Made by a program: the position numbers and the translations under genes. The notes below the pieces were generated by a model. The model did no database searches, was not told the DNA's origin, and was given only the letters and a program-made list of their open reading frames with translations. Below, piece by piece: positions 24,749 through 33,276 of a stretch of 64,000 nt of DNA; position 1 is the first letter of the stretch; every line of letters starts with the position of its first letter. Source of the DNA: Leucobacter sp042726155 (GTDB taxonomy: Bacteria; Actinomycetota; Actinomycetes; Actinomycetales; Microbacteriaceae); assembly GCF_042726155.1 (NCBI RefSeq), contig NZ_JBHXHV010000003.1, positions 462,544 through 526,543 on the forward strand. The letters are read 5' to 3'.

Positions 24749-25758
24749 AGCGTAACGAGCTCCCTGAAACCATCGAGCGTCTTCGCACCGATGCCCGATA
24801 CATCGAGCAAATCTTCGACGGCCGCGAAACCCCCGTTCGCATCTCGCCAATCGATGATGCGCTGTGCGAGCGCCGGGCCGATTCGCGGCAGGGTTTCAAG
24901 ATCGGCAGCTGCAGCGGAGTTCAGCGAAACCGTCGCCGCTCCGGTGACACCGGGAGCAGCATGAGGATCAGCAGCGTTCGGTGAGCCCGCAGCAGCCGGC
25001 CCGCCGACGGAGGCGCCAGCGCCGGTCGGCTGCAAGGCCCACTTCGCGGCCATGTCAGCATCTGGCACCACAAGCTGTTCGCCATCCGTGACCGGCCGCG
25101 CCAGGTTCACCGCGTCAAGTACTGCCGCCTCAGTCGCGCCCCCGGCGGCCTCAATCGCGTCTGACACCCGCGCGCCCGGTGACAGTTCGACGATGCCGCC
25201 CTCCGATACCTGGCCCACGACGTGCACCGTCACCCTCGAGACGGTGGAGTCGACCCGGTCACTCGGACCGGACACCGCAGCGTGAGGCACAGCAGGCGGT
25301 ATCCCGGGGCTCGGTTCGATCATGGCCCCCTCGGATTCCGAGGACGAACTGGCCGTGTCACCGCGAGAAATCGGTTCGGCCGGGATCGCCTCTGCACCAC
25401 CGCCGCGAACGAGGGTGATGACGATGGCAATTGCTACAGCCGTCGCGAATACGATTGCTCCGACCGCCGCGGGCACGGTAACCGCGCGACGTACCCGGTC
25501 ACGGATCGATCGGGTACGTTCCCAGCGCAACGGCGCAGGTTCACTCAGTCGCGTCGTATCACTTCGCTGCCAGTGGCCAGGAGCAGTATCGCCGCAGTCA
25601 CCACCAGGTTCCCCACCACCTAGTGCAGCGAGAATCGACTCACTCGAAAACGCGTGTTTCGCGACGGTCGGCGCTCGCCCAGTCGGCCGTAACTCGTTGC
25701 TCTGTGCTGCAGGCGGTCGCTCGGAGCTATGGGTCTGGGGCGTGTGGTCGTTGCGCAT
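24745..25758 (-). CDS. comEA: ComEA-like DNA-binding competence protein
   Basis: Membrane-anchored DNA receptor that passes DNA to ComEC. 337 residues: a cytoplasmic N-terminus of about 95 residues, one membrane segment (about 97-117, AVGAIVFATAVAIAIVITLV), an SLBB-like domain (about 172-230, VTVHVVGQVSEGGIVELSPG) and two helix-hairpin-helix motifs at the end (LETLPRIGPALAQRIIDW, LLDVSGIGAKTLDGF). It is the first gene of a comEA-comEC pair. A TACGTT box 6 nt before the ATG lies inside a 14-bp palindrome. Confidence 0.93.
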   Translation of the reverse strand: MRNDHTPQTHSSERPPAAQSNELRPTGRAPTVAKHAFSSESILAALGGGEPGGDCGDTAPGHWQRSDTTRLSEPAPLRWERTRSIRDRVRRAVTVPAAVGAIVFATAVAIAIVITLVRGGGAEAIPAEPISRGDTASSSSESEGAMIEPSPGIPPAVPHAAVSGPSDRVDSTVSRVTVHVVGQVSEGGIVELSPGARVSDAIEAAGGATEAAVLDAVNLARPVTDGEQLVVPDADMAAKWALQPTGAGASVGGPAAAGSPNAADPHAAPGVTGAATVSLNSAAAADLETLPRIGPALAQRIIDWRDANGGFAAVEDLLDVSGIGAKTLDGFRELVTL

Positions 25759-25762
25759 GCGC

Positions 25763-25776
25763 CCAACGTACGTTGG
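25763..25776. promoter_or_regulatory. palindrome over the -10 box of comEA
   Basis: CCAACGTACGTTGG is a perfect 14-bp palindrome that contains the -10 box TACGTT (25770-25765, minus strand) 6 nt before the comEA ATG. It is placed where a repressor would block transcription. Confidence 0.55.
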
Positions 25777-25899
25777 TCTTGTCTTGAATTGAGAGGGCAG
25801 GACAATCTGTGGAGGGTTGGCTCAGCACAGCGAACTGGCGCCACTTGTGAGCGAATATCTGAACCGGTACCCACCGTCGAGCCACTGCTCGCGCGGCTG

Positions 25900-25930
25900 G
25901 TTCGGGGCCTGGCGGGACCAGGCCCCGAAC
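25900..25930. terminator. leuS terminator
   Basis: GTTCGGGGCCTGG and CCAGGCCCCGAAC form a perfect 13-bp stem with a 5-nt loop, just after the leuS stop codon. Confidence 0.85.
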
Positions 25931-25933
25931 GAA

Positions 25934-28477
25934 CTAGGCAGCCGGCTTCGTAGCGATGCTCACGATCTTCGGCACGCGCACGATCACGTTCACGATCTGA
26001 CGATCACCGATCGCGCGCTGCACTGCTGCTGACTCGCGAGCCGCGGCTTCTGCTTCGGCCTCCGAAACCGACGCCGGAAGCGTGAGGCGGTCGCGCACTT
26101 TGCCGTCGACCTGTACCACCATCGTGACCTCGTCTTCGACGAGGAGCGACTCATCCGCGATCGGCCACTCAACGAGCGCCACGCTCGGCTCGTAGCCGAG
26201 CTTCGACCACATGTCTTCGGCCGCGTACGGCGCGAACAGCGACAGGATCACGGTGAGCGCCTCGGCCGACTCGCGCACTGCGGGATCGGCGACACCCACA
26301 CCCGAGTCGATCGCCTTGCGCGTGACGTTGACCTGCTCCATGAGCCGGGCGACGACGACGTTGAACTTATAGGCCTCAATAAGACCGGGCGCATCCGCGA
26401 GCAGGTGGTGCGTCGAGCGCCGCAGCGCCGCGTCTCCCGCAGCGAACGATGTGCCCTTCGCGGCACCCGCGGCCTGCACATCGTCGACCACGCGCCACGC
26501 GCGGGCCAGGAACTTCGCGGAGCCCTGCACCGAGACATCGGCCCAGTCAATGTCGTCCTCCGGCGGGCCAGCAAAGGCCAGGGTCACGCGCAGTGCATCG
26601 GCACCGTGCGCCTGCAGCTCGCTCGCGAATTCGACGAGATTCCCCTTCGACTTCGACATCTTCGCACCGTCCTGCAGCACCATGCCCTGGTTCAGCAGTG
26701 CCGTGAACGGCTCGTCGAAGTCAAGGTATCCGAGGTCGTGCAGCACCTTTGTGATGAAGCGCGAGTAGAGCAGGTGCAAGATGGCGTGCTCGACACCACC
26801 CGCGTATTGGTCGATCGGGCCCCACGCGTTGACGAGCGCCGGGTCGAACGCCTGCGTCGAGTCGTTGGCCGACAAGAACCGCAGGTAGTACCACGAGCTG
26901 TCCACGAAGGTGTCCATCGTGTCAGGATCGCGGGTCCAGGTCTCCCCCGAGTCGGGATCGACCACCGTGGCCCACTCGGTCGCAGCGCCGAGCGGCGACG
27001 CCCCCTTCGGCTTCAGATCAAGCCCTTCAGATGCGGGCAGTTCAACCGGCAAGGCGTCGGCCGCGACCGGACGCATCTCGCCCGCTTCGTTGTGCAGAAT
27101 CGGGATCGGCGTGCCCCAGTAGCGCTGACGTGAAATCAGCCAGTCGCGCAGTCGGTACGTCGTCGTCGCACGGCCGGTGCCGCGGGTCTCAAGTACCTCG
27201 ACAGCGCGCGCAATGGCGTCGGCCTTCGGAAGACCGTCGAGCTCGCCCGAGTTTATGAGCACGCCCTCGCCGGCGGTTGCGACGCCGCTCTCAGCGGGGT
27301 TGGGCAGCGGCTCACCATCAGCGTCGCGCACGTCGACTACGACGCGAACGGGGAGTTCGAACTTCAGGGCGAAGTCGAGGTCGCGCTGGTCGTGCGCTGG
27401 CACGGCCATGATCGCGCCGTGACCGTAGTCAGCGAGCACGTAGTCGGAGGCCCACACGGGAATGCGCTCACCGTTCACCGGGTTCACCGCAAAGTGATCG
27501 AGGAAGACACCCGTCTTCGGTCGATCGGCACTCTGGCGCTCGATCTCTGTCTGCTTTTGGGTCTGCGCCAGGTACTCCTGGAAGCTCGCGCGCACCTCGT
27601 CGGAAGCACCAGCGGCGAGTTCTGCAGCGAGGTCAGCATCGGGCGCCACGACCATAAATGTGGCTCCGTGAAGCGTATCGGGGCGCGTCGTAAAGACGGG
27701 CACCTTTGCTTCGCGACCCTCGATCTCGAACTCGACCTCGGCACCGCGTGAGCGGCCGATCCAGTTGCGCTGCATGTTGAGCACCTTGGTGGGCCACTGG
27801 CCCTCAAGGTTGTCGAGGTCGTCGAGCAGGCGATCCGCGTAGTCAGTAATGCGGAAGTACCACTGCGTCAGCTTCTTCTTGACGACCATTGCGCCCGAGC
27901 GCTCCGAGGTGCCGTCGGCGAGCACCTGCTCGTTCGCCAGTACGGTCTGATCTACCGGGTCCCAGTTCACCCAGCTTGCCTTGCGGTACGCCAGGCCCTT
28001 CTCGTACATCTTCAGGAACAGCCACTGGTTCCACTTGTAGTACTCGGGGTCGCTCGTGTGCAGCACGCGACTCCAGTCGAATGACGGCGCGTACAGCCGG
28101 AACGATGCCTTCTGCTGCGCGATGTTTGCGTACGTCCACTCGCGCGGATCGACACCGCGCTTGATCGCGGCGTTCTCAGCCGGCAGGCCGAACGAGTCCC
28201 AACCAATCGGGTGCAGCACGTCGTAGCCGCGCCCGCGCCAGTAGCGGGCGAGCACGTCGCCGAAGCAGAACGCCTCGGCGTGGCCCATGTGGAGGTCGCC
28301 CGAGGGGTACGGGAACATGTCGAGCACGTATTTCTTCGGACGCCCGGCCGCAGCGGCATCCGCTGCCCCCGAAGTGTCGATCTCGAAGGGCTTCAGCTCG
28401 TCCCAGATCGGGAGCCAACGATCCTGGATCGCCTGGAAGTCATAGCCCTCGGCGTCGCGCCCCTGCTGCTCGGTCAC
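25934..28477 (-). CDS. leuS: leucyl-tRNA synthetase
   Basis: Class I aminoacyl-tRNA synthetase charging tRNA-Leu. About 847 residues from GTG 28477, chosen because GAGG lies 5 nt upstream (the open frame reaches 28522). The HIGH motif is PYPSGDLHMGHAEAF, the KMSKS motif AKMSKSKGN. Between them lies the CP1 editing domain with VFTTRPDTLHGATFMVVAPD and the editing Asp region. A C-terminal anticodon-binding domain follows. No T-box leader is visible. Confidence 0.97.
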   Translation of the reverse strand: MTEQQGRDAEGYDFQAIQDRWLPIWDELKPFEIDTSGAADAAAAGRPKKYVLDMFPYPSGDLHMGHAEAFCFGDVLARYWRGRGYDVLHPIGWDSFGLPAENAAIKRGVDPREWTYANIAQQKASFRLYAPSFDWSRVLHTSDPEYYKWNQWLFLKMYEKGLAYRKASWVNWDPVDQTVLANEQVLADGTSERSGAMVVKKKLTQWYFRITDYADRLLDDLDNLEGQWPTKVLNMQRNWIGRSRGAEVEFEIEGREAKVPVFTTRPDTLHGATFMVVAPDADLAAELAAGASDEVRASFQEYLAQTQKQTEIERQSADRPKTGVFLDHFAVNPVNGERIPVWASDYVLADYGHGAIMAVPAHDQRDLDFALKFELPVRVVVDVRDADGEPLPNPAESGVATAGEGVLINSGELDGLPKADAIARAVEVLETRGTGRATTTYRLRDWLISRQRYWGTPIPILHNEAGEMRPVAADALPVELPASEGLDLKPKGASPLGAATEWATVVDPDSGETWTRDPDTMDTFVDSSWYYLRFLSANDSTQAFDPALVNAWGPIDQYAGGVEHAILHLLYSRFITKVLHDLGYLDFDEPFTALLNQGMVLQDGAKMSKSKGNLVEFASELQAHGADALRVTLAFAGPPEDDIDWADVSVQGSAKFLARAWRVVDDVQAAGAAKGTSFAAGDAALRRSTHHLLADAPGLIEAYKFNVVVARLMEQVNVTRKAIDSGVGVADPAVRESAEALTVILSLFAPYAAEDMWSKLGYEPSVALVEWPIADESLLVEDEVTMVVQVDGKVRDRLTLPASVSEAEAEAAARESAAVQRAIGDRQIVNVIVRVPKIVSIATKPAA

Positions 28478-28646
28478 ACATACCTCGATCTCACATTGAT
28501 TCGCCCACATTCGTGAGCGCACACTTCCGACCAGAGTACCGTGTTACGGCGGCATGCCGCTCGGCCACAAACCGACCAGGGAGAACGCCGCGCTGCAGTA
28601 GCGCCGCCCCGACCGCCACTGCATACTGGGCAACACCCCGTTATCC

Positions 28647-28671
28647 CGCGCACACTTGCGATGTGTGCGCG
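28647..28671. promoter_or_regulatory. inverted repeat upstream of the AHSA1 gene
   Basis: CGCGCACAC, 7 nt, GTGTGCGCG: perfect 9-bp arms, ending 22 nt before the ATG at 28694 and just upstream of the ribosome site. It could be an operator or an mRNA hairpin. Confidence 0.5.
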
Positions 28672-28693
28672 CAACGCTATCGAAGGAGCCCGC

Positions 28694-29221
28694 ATGTCAG
28701 ACTCTCACGCCCCCGCTGATGCACCGCTCGTGACGCCGTTTGCTGCCGCGCTCGACGCTGAGCTCGACCTCTCAATCACGCGGGTCATCCGCGCACCGCG
28801 GGCGCTCGTGTGGCGTGCGTGGGCTGACGCCGATCGGCTGGCCAAGTGGTGGATCCCGGCCCCAATGTCACTGCGGGTCGACCGGCTCGAGTTGGTTCCC
28901 GGGGGCGCATTCGTCACCCGCATGAGCGAGGACGGCGAGACGTTCGTACCGCACATGAATGTGGTCTTCGTTACCGTTGAGGCATCGCGGCGCATCGTAT
29001 TCACGAACGCCATCGATGCTGACTGGCGCCCCGCGCAGCCCGCACCGGTGCCGCTGACCGCGGAGTTCGTGTTCACCGATCACCCCGAAGGCACTGAGTA
29101 TCGCGCCACCGCGCGGCACGCGACCGCAGCGGATCGCGCGTCGCACGAGGCGCTCGGATTCGTCGAGGGCTGGGGCATGGTGACGGACGCGCTCGCTGCG
29201 CTCGCGGAGAGCGAGGTCTAA
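28694..29221 (+). CDS. SRPBCC/AHSA1-domain protein
   Basis: 175 residues with the helix-grip fold typical of AHSA1-like proteins: ITRVIRAPRALVWRAWADAD near the N-terminus, LAKWWIP, and a C-terminal helix SHEALGFVEGWGMVTDALA. ATG 28694 is preferred to the longer frame from 28541 because GAAGGAG precedes it. Such proteins bind hydrophobic ligands and are often paired with an ArsR regulator; none is adjacent here. The ligand is unknown. Confidence 0.85.
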   Translation: MSDSHAPADAPLVTPFAAALDAELDLSITRVIRAPRALVWRAWADADRLAKWWIPAPMSLRVDRLELVPGGAFVTRMSEDGETFVPHMNVVFVTVEASRRIVFTNAIDADWRPAQPAPVPLTAEFVFTDHPEGTEYRATARHATAADRASHEALGFVEGWGMVTDALAALAESEV

Positions 29222-29228
29222 CCGAGGA

Positions 29229-30713
29229 TCACTCGGGCTGAGGCGCAAGGGCGGCGAACAGCGCCGCGGCCTTGAGGTGCTTCTCGGCGACTTCACGCTC
29301 GGGAATCGAGTCGATAGTGACACCGCCGCCCGCCCCGACGTAGGCGCACGGGCGGTCGCCCCGGCGAAGTTCGACGCTGCGAATCGTCATCGCAAGCTCG
29401 GCGTCGCCGCCGCGGTCAATCCAGCCGAAGCAACCGGCGTAGAGGCCGCGCGGTCCTCCCTCAATTGCCGCCAGCAGTTGCACCGCACGCCGCTTCGGTG
29501 CCCCGGTCATTGAACCACCCGGGAACGCAGCCCCCACCGCGTCCCAGACGTCGACACCCGCCGCGAGCGTGCCCGCCACAGTACTGACGAGCTGATGCAC
29601 GTGCGCGTGCGTCTCGACCGCCAAGAACCGCTCGACCCGCACGGAACCCGGTTCACATACCCGGCTGAGGTCGTTGCGCATGAGGTCCACGATCATCAGG
29701 TTTTCAGCGCGCTCTTTCGGGTCTGCGCCCAGTTCAACAGCCAGCGCGCGGTCGTCGGCAGACACCGCGCTGCGGCGTCTCGTGCCCTTGATCGGGTGTG
29801 TGGCGACACGTTCGCCGCGCACCGAGAGAAAGCGCTCGGGGCTGGCGCTCACGAGCACCCGCGATCCCGCGTCGATGATGCCGCCCCGGATGGGAACCCC
29901 GGCCGCGCGGAGCCGACCATAGACCTCAATGGCGTCGAACTCGCCGCGTACCTCGGCGGTGTCGGTGAGGCAGAGCACGTAGGCGTCCCCCTCGCGAATC
30001 GCGCTGCGGCATCGTTCCACGGCGCTTGCGTATTCAGCGTCGTCGCGGCGCCACCGCGGGGCGGCGCTGGGGTCGGCGGGGTCGGCGGGGTCGGCGGGAT
30101 CGGCAAGGTCAGCAGAGTCGGCCGGATCAGACTGATCGGTATGCGGAGCAACGTCGACGGGCAGTTCCGGATCAGCGTGGCGTCGAAGCAACTCGCCGTG
30201 ATCCACCAACCACGCGTCGATTGCCGCGTCGCTTGGGCCGCGCAGCTCTGCCACGCCTGAGTCGTGATCCATTGCGACGACGACGTCGCACCGGAGAGCG
30301 ATCGCCGACTCGGACTCGGGTTCGTGCTCGATCCCGGGCTCGTTGTGCCCGCCCGCCGTGATCCCGAGCAGGCCAACGCCGAACTCGTAGGAGAGCGCCA
30401 CCACCCAGCCGCCGCCGAACCCCGCAGAAACACCTGCGGAGACGCGCGGGTCGGGGGCCTCCGCTACGTCACGATTTTGCACGAGGCTACTCTCGCGGAG
30501 GAGCGACAAAAACTCCTGTTCCTCGCCGCGCACCGCGCGTCGCACTTCACTCGCGAGGCCGAGCGTCGACACGCGCGGCTCGCCCGAGCTGGCGGCCTCG
30601 CCGTCGAACCAGAACCACGGTGCTCCGGTCGCGGCAAACCGTCGCGCAAGGTCGCCAGCGGTGACAGACGCCCAGACGGCGCGCACCGCCGGCTGAGGCG
30701 TCGAGTCGAGCAT
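29229..30713 (-). CDS. pabB: aminodeoxychorismate synthase component I (anthranilate synthase-like)
   Basis: Chorismate-utilising enzyme of folate (p-aminobenzoate) synthesis. 494 residues. The C-terminal chorismate-binding domain has KGTRRR, RAENLMIVDLMRNDLSRV, HQLVSTVAGTL and FPGGSMTGAPKRRAVQLLA. PabB is favoured over TrpE because KGTRRR is the usual PabB reading and a class IV aminotransferase sits divergently next to it; no glutaminase is nearby. Between the N- and C-terminal parts lies a repeated Ala-Asp-Pro segment (about residues 196-216). It has a TACGCT leaderless promoter. Confidence 0.85.
   Translation of the reverse strand: MLDSTPQPAVRAVWASVTAGDLARRFAATGAPWFWFDGEAASSGEPRVSTLGLASEVRRAVRGEEQEFLSLLRESSLVQNRDVAEAPDPRVSAGVSAGFGGGWVVALSYEFGVGLLGITAGGHNEPGIEHEPESESAIALRCDVVVAMDHDSGVAELRGPSDAAIDAWLVDHGELLRRHADPELPVDVAPHTDQSDPADSADLADPADPADPADPSAAPRWRRDDAEYASAVERCRSAIREGDAYVLCLTDTAEVRGEFDAIEVYGRLRAAGVPIRGGIIDAGSRVLVSASPERFLSVRGERVATHPIKGTRRRSAVSADDRALAVELGADPKERAENLMIVDLMRNDLSRVCEPGSVRVERFLAVETHAHVHQLVSTVAGTLAAGVDVWDAVGAAFPGGSMTGAPKRRAVQLLAAIEGGPRGLYAGCFGWIDRGGDAELAMTIRSVELRRGDRPCAYVGAGGGVTIDSIPEREVAEKHLKAAALFAALAPQPE
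30071..30124. repeat. 9-bp tandem repeat inside pabB
   Basis: Six units of a GGTCGGCGG-type 9-mer, the first three perfect and the rest degenerate, encoding an Ala-Asp-Pro/Ser linker. The repeat keeps the reading frame, so copy number changes would only alter linker length. Confidence 0.85.
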
Positions 30714-30719
30714 CGTCTC

Positions 30720-30725
30720 AGCGTA
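30720..30725 (-). promoter_or_regulatory. -10 box of pabB (leaderless)
   Basis: TACGCT, 6 nt, ATG at 30713. Confidence 0.5.
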
Positions 30726-30797
30726 GCGCCGGTGATACGCTCACGGCATGCACGAGCCCGACCGAATCGCCGGTGAGCGCGCCGTGGGTGTAGCCCC

Positions 30798-31562
30798 GTG
30801 AGCGACGCGCACAAGCTGCTCGCGGCTGATTCGTTTCGCGTGCGCGGGCGGGGCGAAGAAGCAGCGGTGCGCGGATTCGAACGGCATCTCGCGCGATTTG
30901 CGGGGGCCGCATCGGCCGCGTGGCGCGAGAATGTGCCGGTCACTGACCCCGACGCTGTCGCGGCAAAGATCGCGGCATTCATCGCGGCGTCGCGCGAGCA
31001 CATCGCGGCCGCGGGCGACGGCTTCCCGCGTTTGGAACTCTGGAGGTTTCCTGGTGAACGCGAACCGCGCTTCGAGCTTGCTCTGCGACCGCTGCCGCCG
31101 CTCGCGTCGGCAATCGCCCTCAGCTCTGCGCCCGGCGGGCCGCTTCCTCACGCGGAACGAAAGGGCCCGAACATCGCGGCGTACGCCTCGCTGCGACGCG
31201 AGTTACTGAGCGAGCCACTGCTGCTCGACTCTGCCGAGCGCGTGCTCGAGGGCGCCACGACCAGCTTGATTTGGTGGGACCCCGCGACAGGCGTTGGCGC
31301 ATTCTCCGCGCTCCCCGACCGCGTCCCGTCGATAACCGAGGCCCTTATTCGCGATGCGACGCAGCTCGAACCTCGCGTTGTGACCCTCGCTCAGCTCGCC
31401 GAACACGAAATATGGGCGGTCAACGCGCTGCACGGTATTCGCCAAGTCACACACATCGACGGTGTCTCCTATCCAGAGCCTGACATGACACGACTCGCCC
31501 GCGTGCAGCGCATGCTCGATCGCCGCTGGGAACCGGTCAGAGTCGCAGCTGCACGGAACTGA
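30798..31562 (+). CDS. class IV aminotransferase / aminodeoxychorismate lyase-like protein
   Basis: 254 residues from GTG 30798. The fold-type IV PLP signature is weak but visible: FERHLARFAG near the start, the candidate PLP lysine in ERKGPNIAAYASLRREL, and EGATTSLIWW, equivalent to the EGAxxNLF region of PabC. Divergent placement beside pabB supports a role as 4-amino-4-deoxychorismate lyase (PabC). It could also be another class IV aminotransferase. Its 3' end overlaps cydC on the other strand by 26 nt. Confidence 0.78.
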   Translation: MSDAHKLLAADSFRVRGRGEEAAVRGFERHLARFAGAASAAWRENVPVTDPDAVAAKIAAFIAASREHIAAAGDGFPRLELWRFPGEREPRFELALRPLPPLASAIALSSAPGGPLPHAERKGPNIAAYASLRRELLSEPLLLDSAERVLEGATTSLIWWDPATGVGAFSALPDRVPSITEALIRDATQLEPRVVTLAQLAEHEIWAVNALHGIRQVTHIDGVSYPEPDMTRLARVQRMLDRRWEPVRVAAARN

Positions 31563-33276
31563 CGGTGTCGGGAAGCTCAGTGTGCGTGATGAGTATGACG
31601 GCCCTATCGCGCGGGACTGCCCCCAGCAGGTCGGTGATGAGTCGGTCTGCCAGCTCGCGATCAACGCCCGCGGTCGGTTCGTCAAGCACGACCACGGGGA
31701 AGTCGGCGAGAATCGCCCGCGCGAGCGCAATGCGCTGCGCCTGACCGCCCGATACCCACGCTCCGTCAGCACCGAGGCGAGCATCGAGGCCACCGCGTTC
31801 GAGCGCCCAGTCGGCGAGTCCCACGCGATCAAGCACCGCCCACAGGTCGTCGTCGCTCGCCGTTCCGCGCGCCTCCGAGTCACGTGCAAACTTCAGATTC
31901 TGACGTAGATCGGAATCAAAGAGGTACGGACGCTGTTCGCACAGCCCAACGATATGACGAACTGCGCTTGCCGGGACCGACCGCGCATCGACGCCGCGAA
32001 TGCGGTATTCGCCGCGTGATTCGAGAAAGCGCACGAGCGCGAGAGCAAGGGTGCTCTTGCCCGCACCGCTCGCCCCGGTCACAACGAGTGTGTCACCGGC
32101 ATCCAGCGTGAACGACACGCCCGTGATCGCGTCGGCCGTGGACCCGGGGTGGCGAGCTGCGAGGCCACGCACCTCAAGCAGCGGCGCGCCGGGCACTGGG
32201 CGCAGGACGCGATTCGCATCGTCCTCGTCAACGGTGTCGCCGCTATCCGCCACGAGCTCCCCGGGCAGTTCGCCCTCGGTGAGCACCGCAACTCGGTCGG
32301 CGCTTGCTTCAACAGCCCGCCGCGCGCTGATCGCGACGGGCACCTGCGCAAAGACCTCGAATACCGCGGCCGGCACCACAACGGCGGCGGCAAACAGCGG
32401 CGCGGTGAGCCCGTCGCCCAGATTCGGGAGCATGACGAGGATCGCAAGCAGCGACGCGGCGCCCGAAGCGAAGCCGAGGATTGCCCCGGTGAGCCCCGCA
32501 GCTCGCGTGCGGCGCAACTGCACCTCGGCGAGCCTGTGCTCCGCGGCGGCGATGCGATCTCGCTGCAGCCCGAGGGCGCCAAACGCCGACAATACGTCAC
32601 CGGCAGAGAAGCGTTCGAGCAGCGCGTCCACGACCGCAGCGCGCGCGGCGCTGACGTCACGATCCTGATCCCCGGCGAGGCGGCGCGCAAGCAGCACAGC
32701 CGCTCCCCCGCCGAGCACCAGCGCGACGAGCAGCACGAGTGCCGCGGGCACCGAGATGAGTGCAATCACGATGACACTGAGCGCGGTCACCACGCCACTC
32801 ACGATCAGCGGCTGGCGCACGCGCAGCGGCTCATCTTGCAGCTGATCGACATCGTCGACGAACGCCGCGAGCACCTCGCCGCGGCGGTGCGCTTCGAGGC
32901 CGCCCGGTACGCGCGGCACGAGTGCCGCGAACGTGCGCGAGCGCAGTGTCGCGAGCTGTGCGAGCGCGGCGTCGTGGCTGAAGAGTCGCTCCGCGTACCG
33001 GAACGCAGCGCGGCCAATTGCCAGCGCGCGCACGCCGACGATCGCGAACGTCAGGTGGAGGATCGGTGGCTGCTCCCCCGCCCGCACGATCAACCACATG
33101 CTCAGCCCGAGCAGGCCAACGATGCTCGCATCGGCGAGTATCCCCAGCAAGATGCCCGGCGTGCGCCGCGAACGGCTCGGCATCGCGCGCTCGAGCACCG
33201 CGCGCCGCTGCTGGGCGCGCAGGCCTGATGCGGTTGACGCGGTTGACACGGCGTTCGTGGTCGTCGTCACGCTCAT
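31537..33276 (-). CDS. cydC: thiol reductant ABC exporter subunit CydC
   Basis: 579 residues. Half-transporter that with CydD exports cysteine/glutathione needed to assemble cytochrome bd. It starts MSVTTTTNAVSTAS at 33276, overlapping the cydD stop by 4 nt; the frame open to 33492 is not used. An ABC transmembrane domain at about 40-320 precedes Walker A GASGAGKST, signature VSGGQAQRIALAR and Walker B VVLDEPTAGVD. Confidence 0.93.
   Translation of the reverse strand: MSVTTTTNAVSTASTASGLRAQQRRAVLERAMPSRSRRTPGILLGILADASIVGLLGLSMWLIVRAGEQPPILHLTFAIVGVRALAIGRAAFRYAERLFSHDAALAQLATLRSRTFAALVPRVPGGLEAHRRGEVLAAFVDDVDQLQDEPLRVRQPLIVSGVVTALSVIVIALISVPAALVLLVALVLGGGAAVLLARRLAGDQDRDVSAARAAVVDALLERFSAGDVLSAFGALGLQRDRIAAAEHRLAEVQLRRTRAAGLTGAILGFASGAASLLAILVMLPNLGDGLTAPLFAAAVVVPAAVFEVFAQVPVAISARRAVEASADRVAVLTEGELPGELVADSGDTVDEDDANRVLRPVPGAPLLEVRGLAARHPGSTADAITGVSFTLDAGDTLVVTGASGAGKSTLALALVRFLESRGEYRIRGVDARSVPASAVRHIVGLCEQRPYLFDSDLRQNLKFARDSEARGTASDDDLWAVLDRVGLADWALERGGLDARLGADGAWVSGGQAQRIALARAILADFPVVVLDEPTAGVDRELADRLITDLLGAVPRDRAVILITHTELPDTVSSVQLRL

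Noticed and set aside
28478..28600. Possible T-box leader for leuS
   Set aside because: Too short, no GGNGGNACCNCG-like antiterminator and no terminator hairpin.
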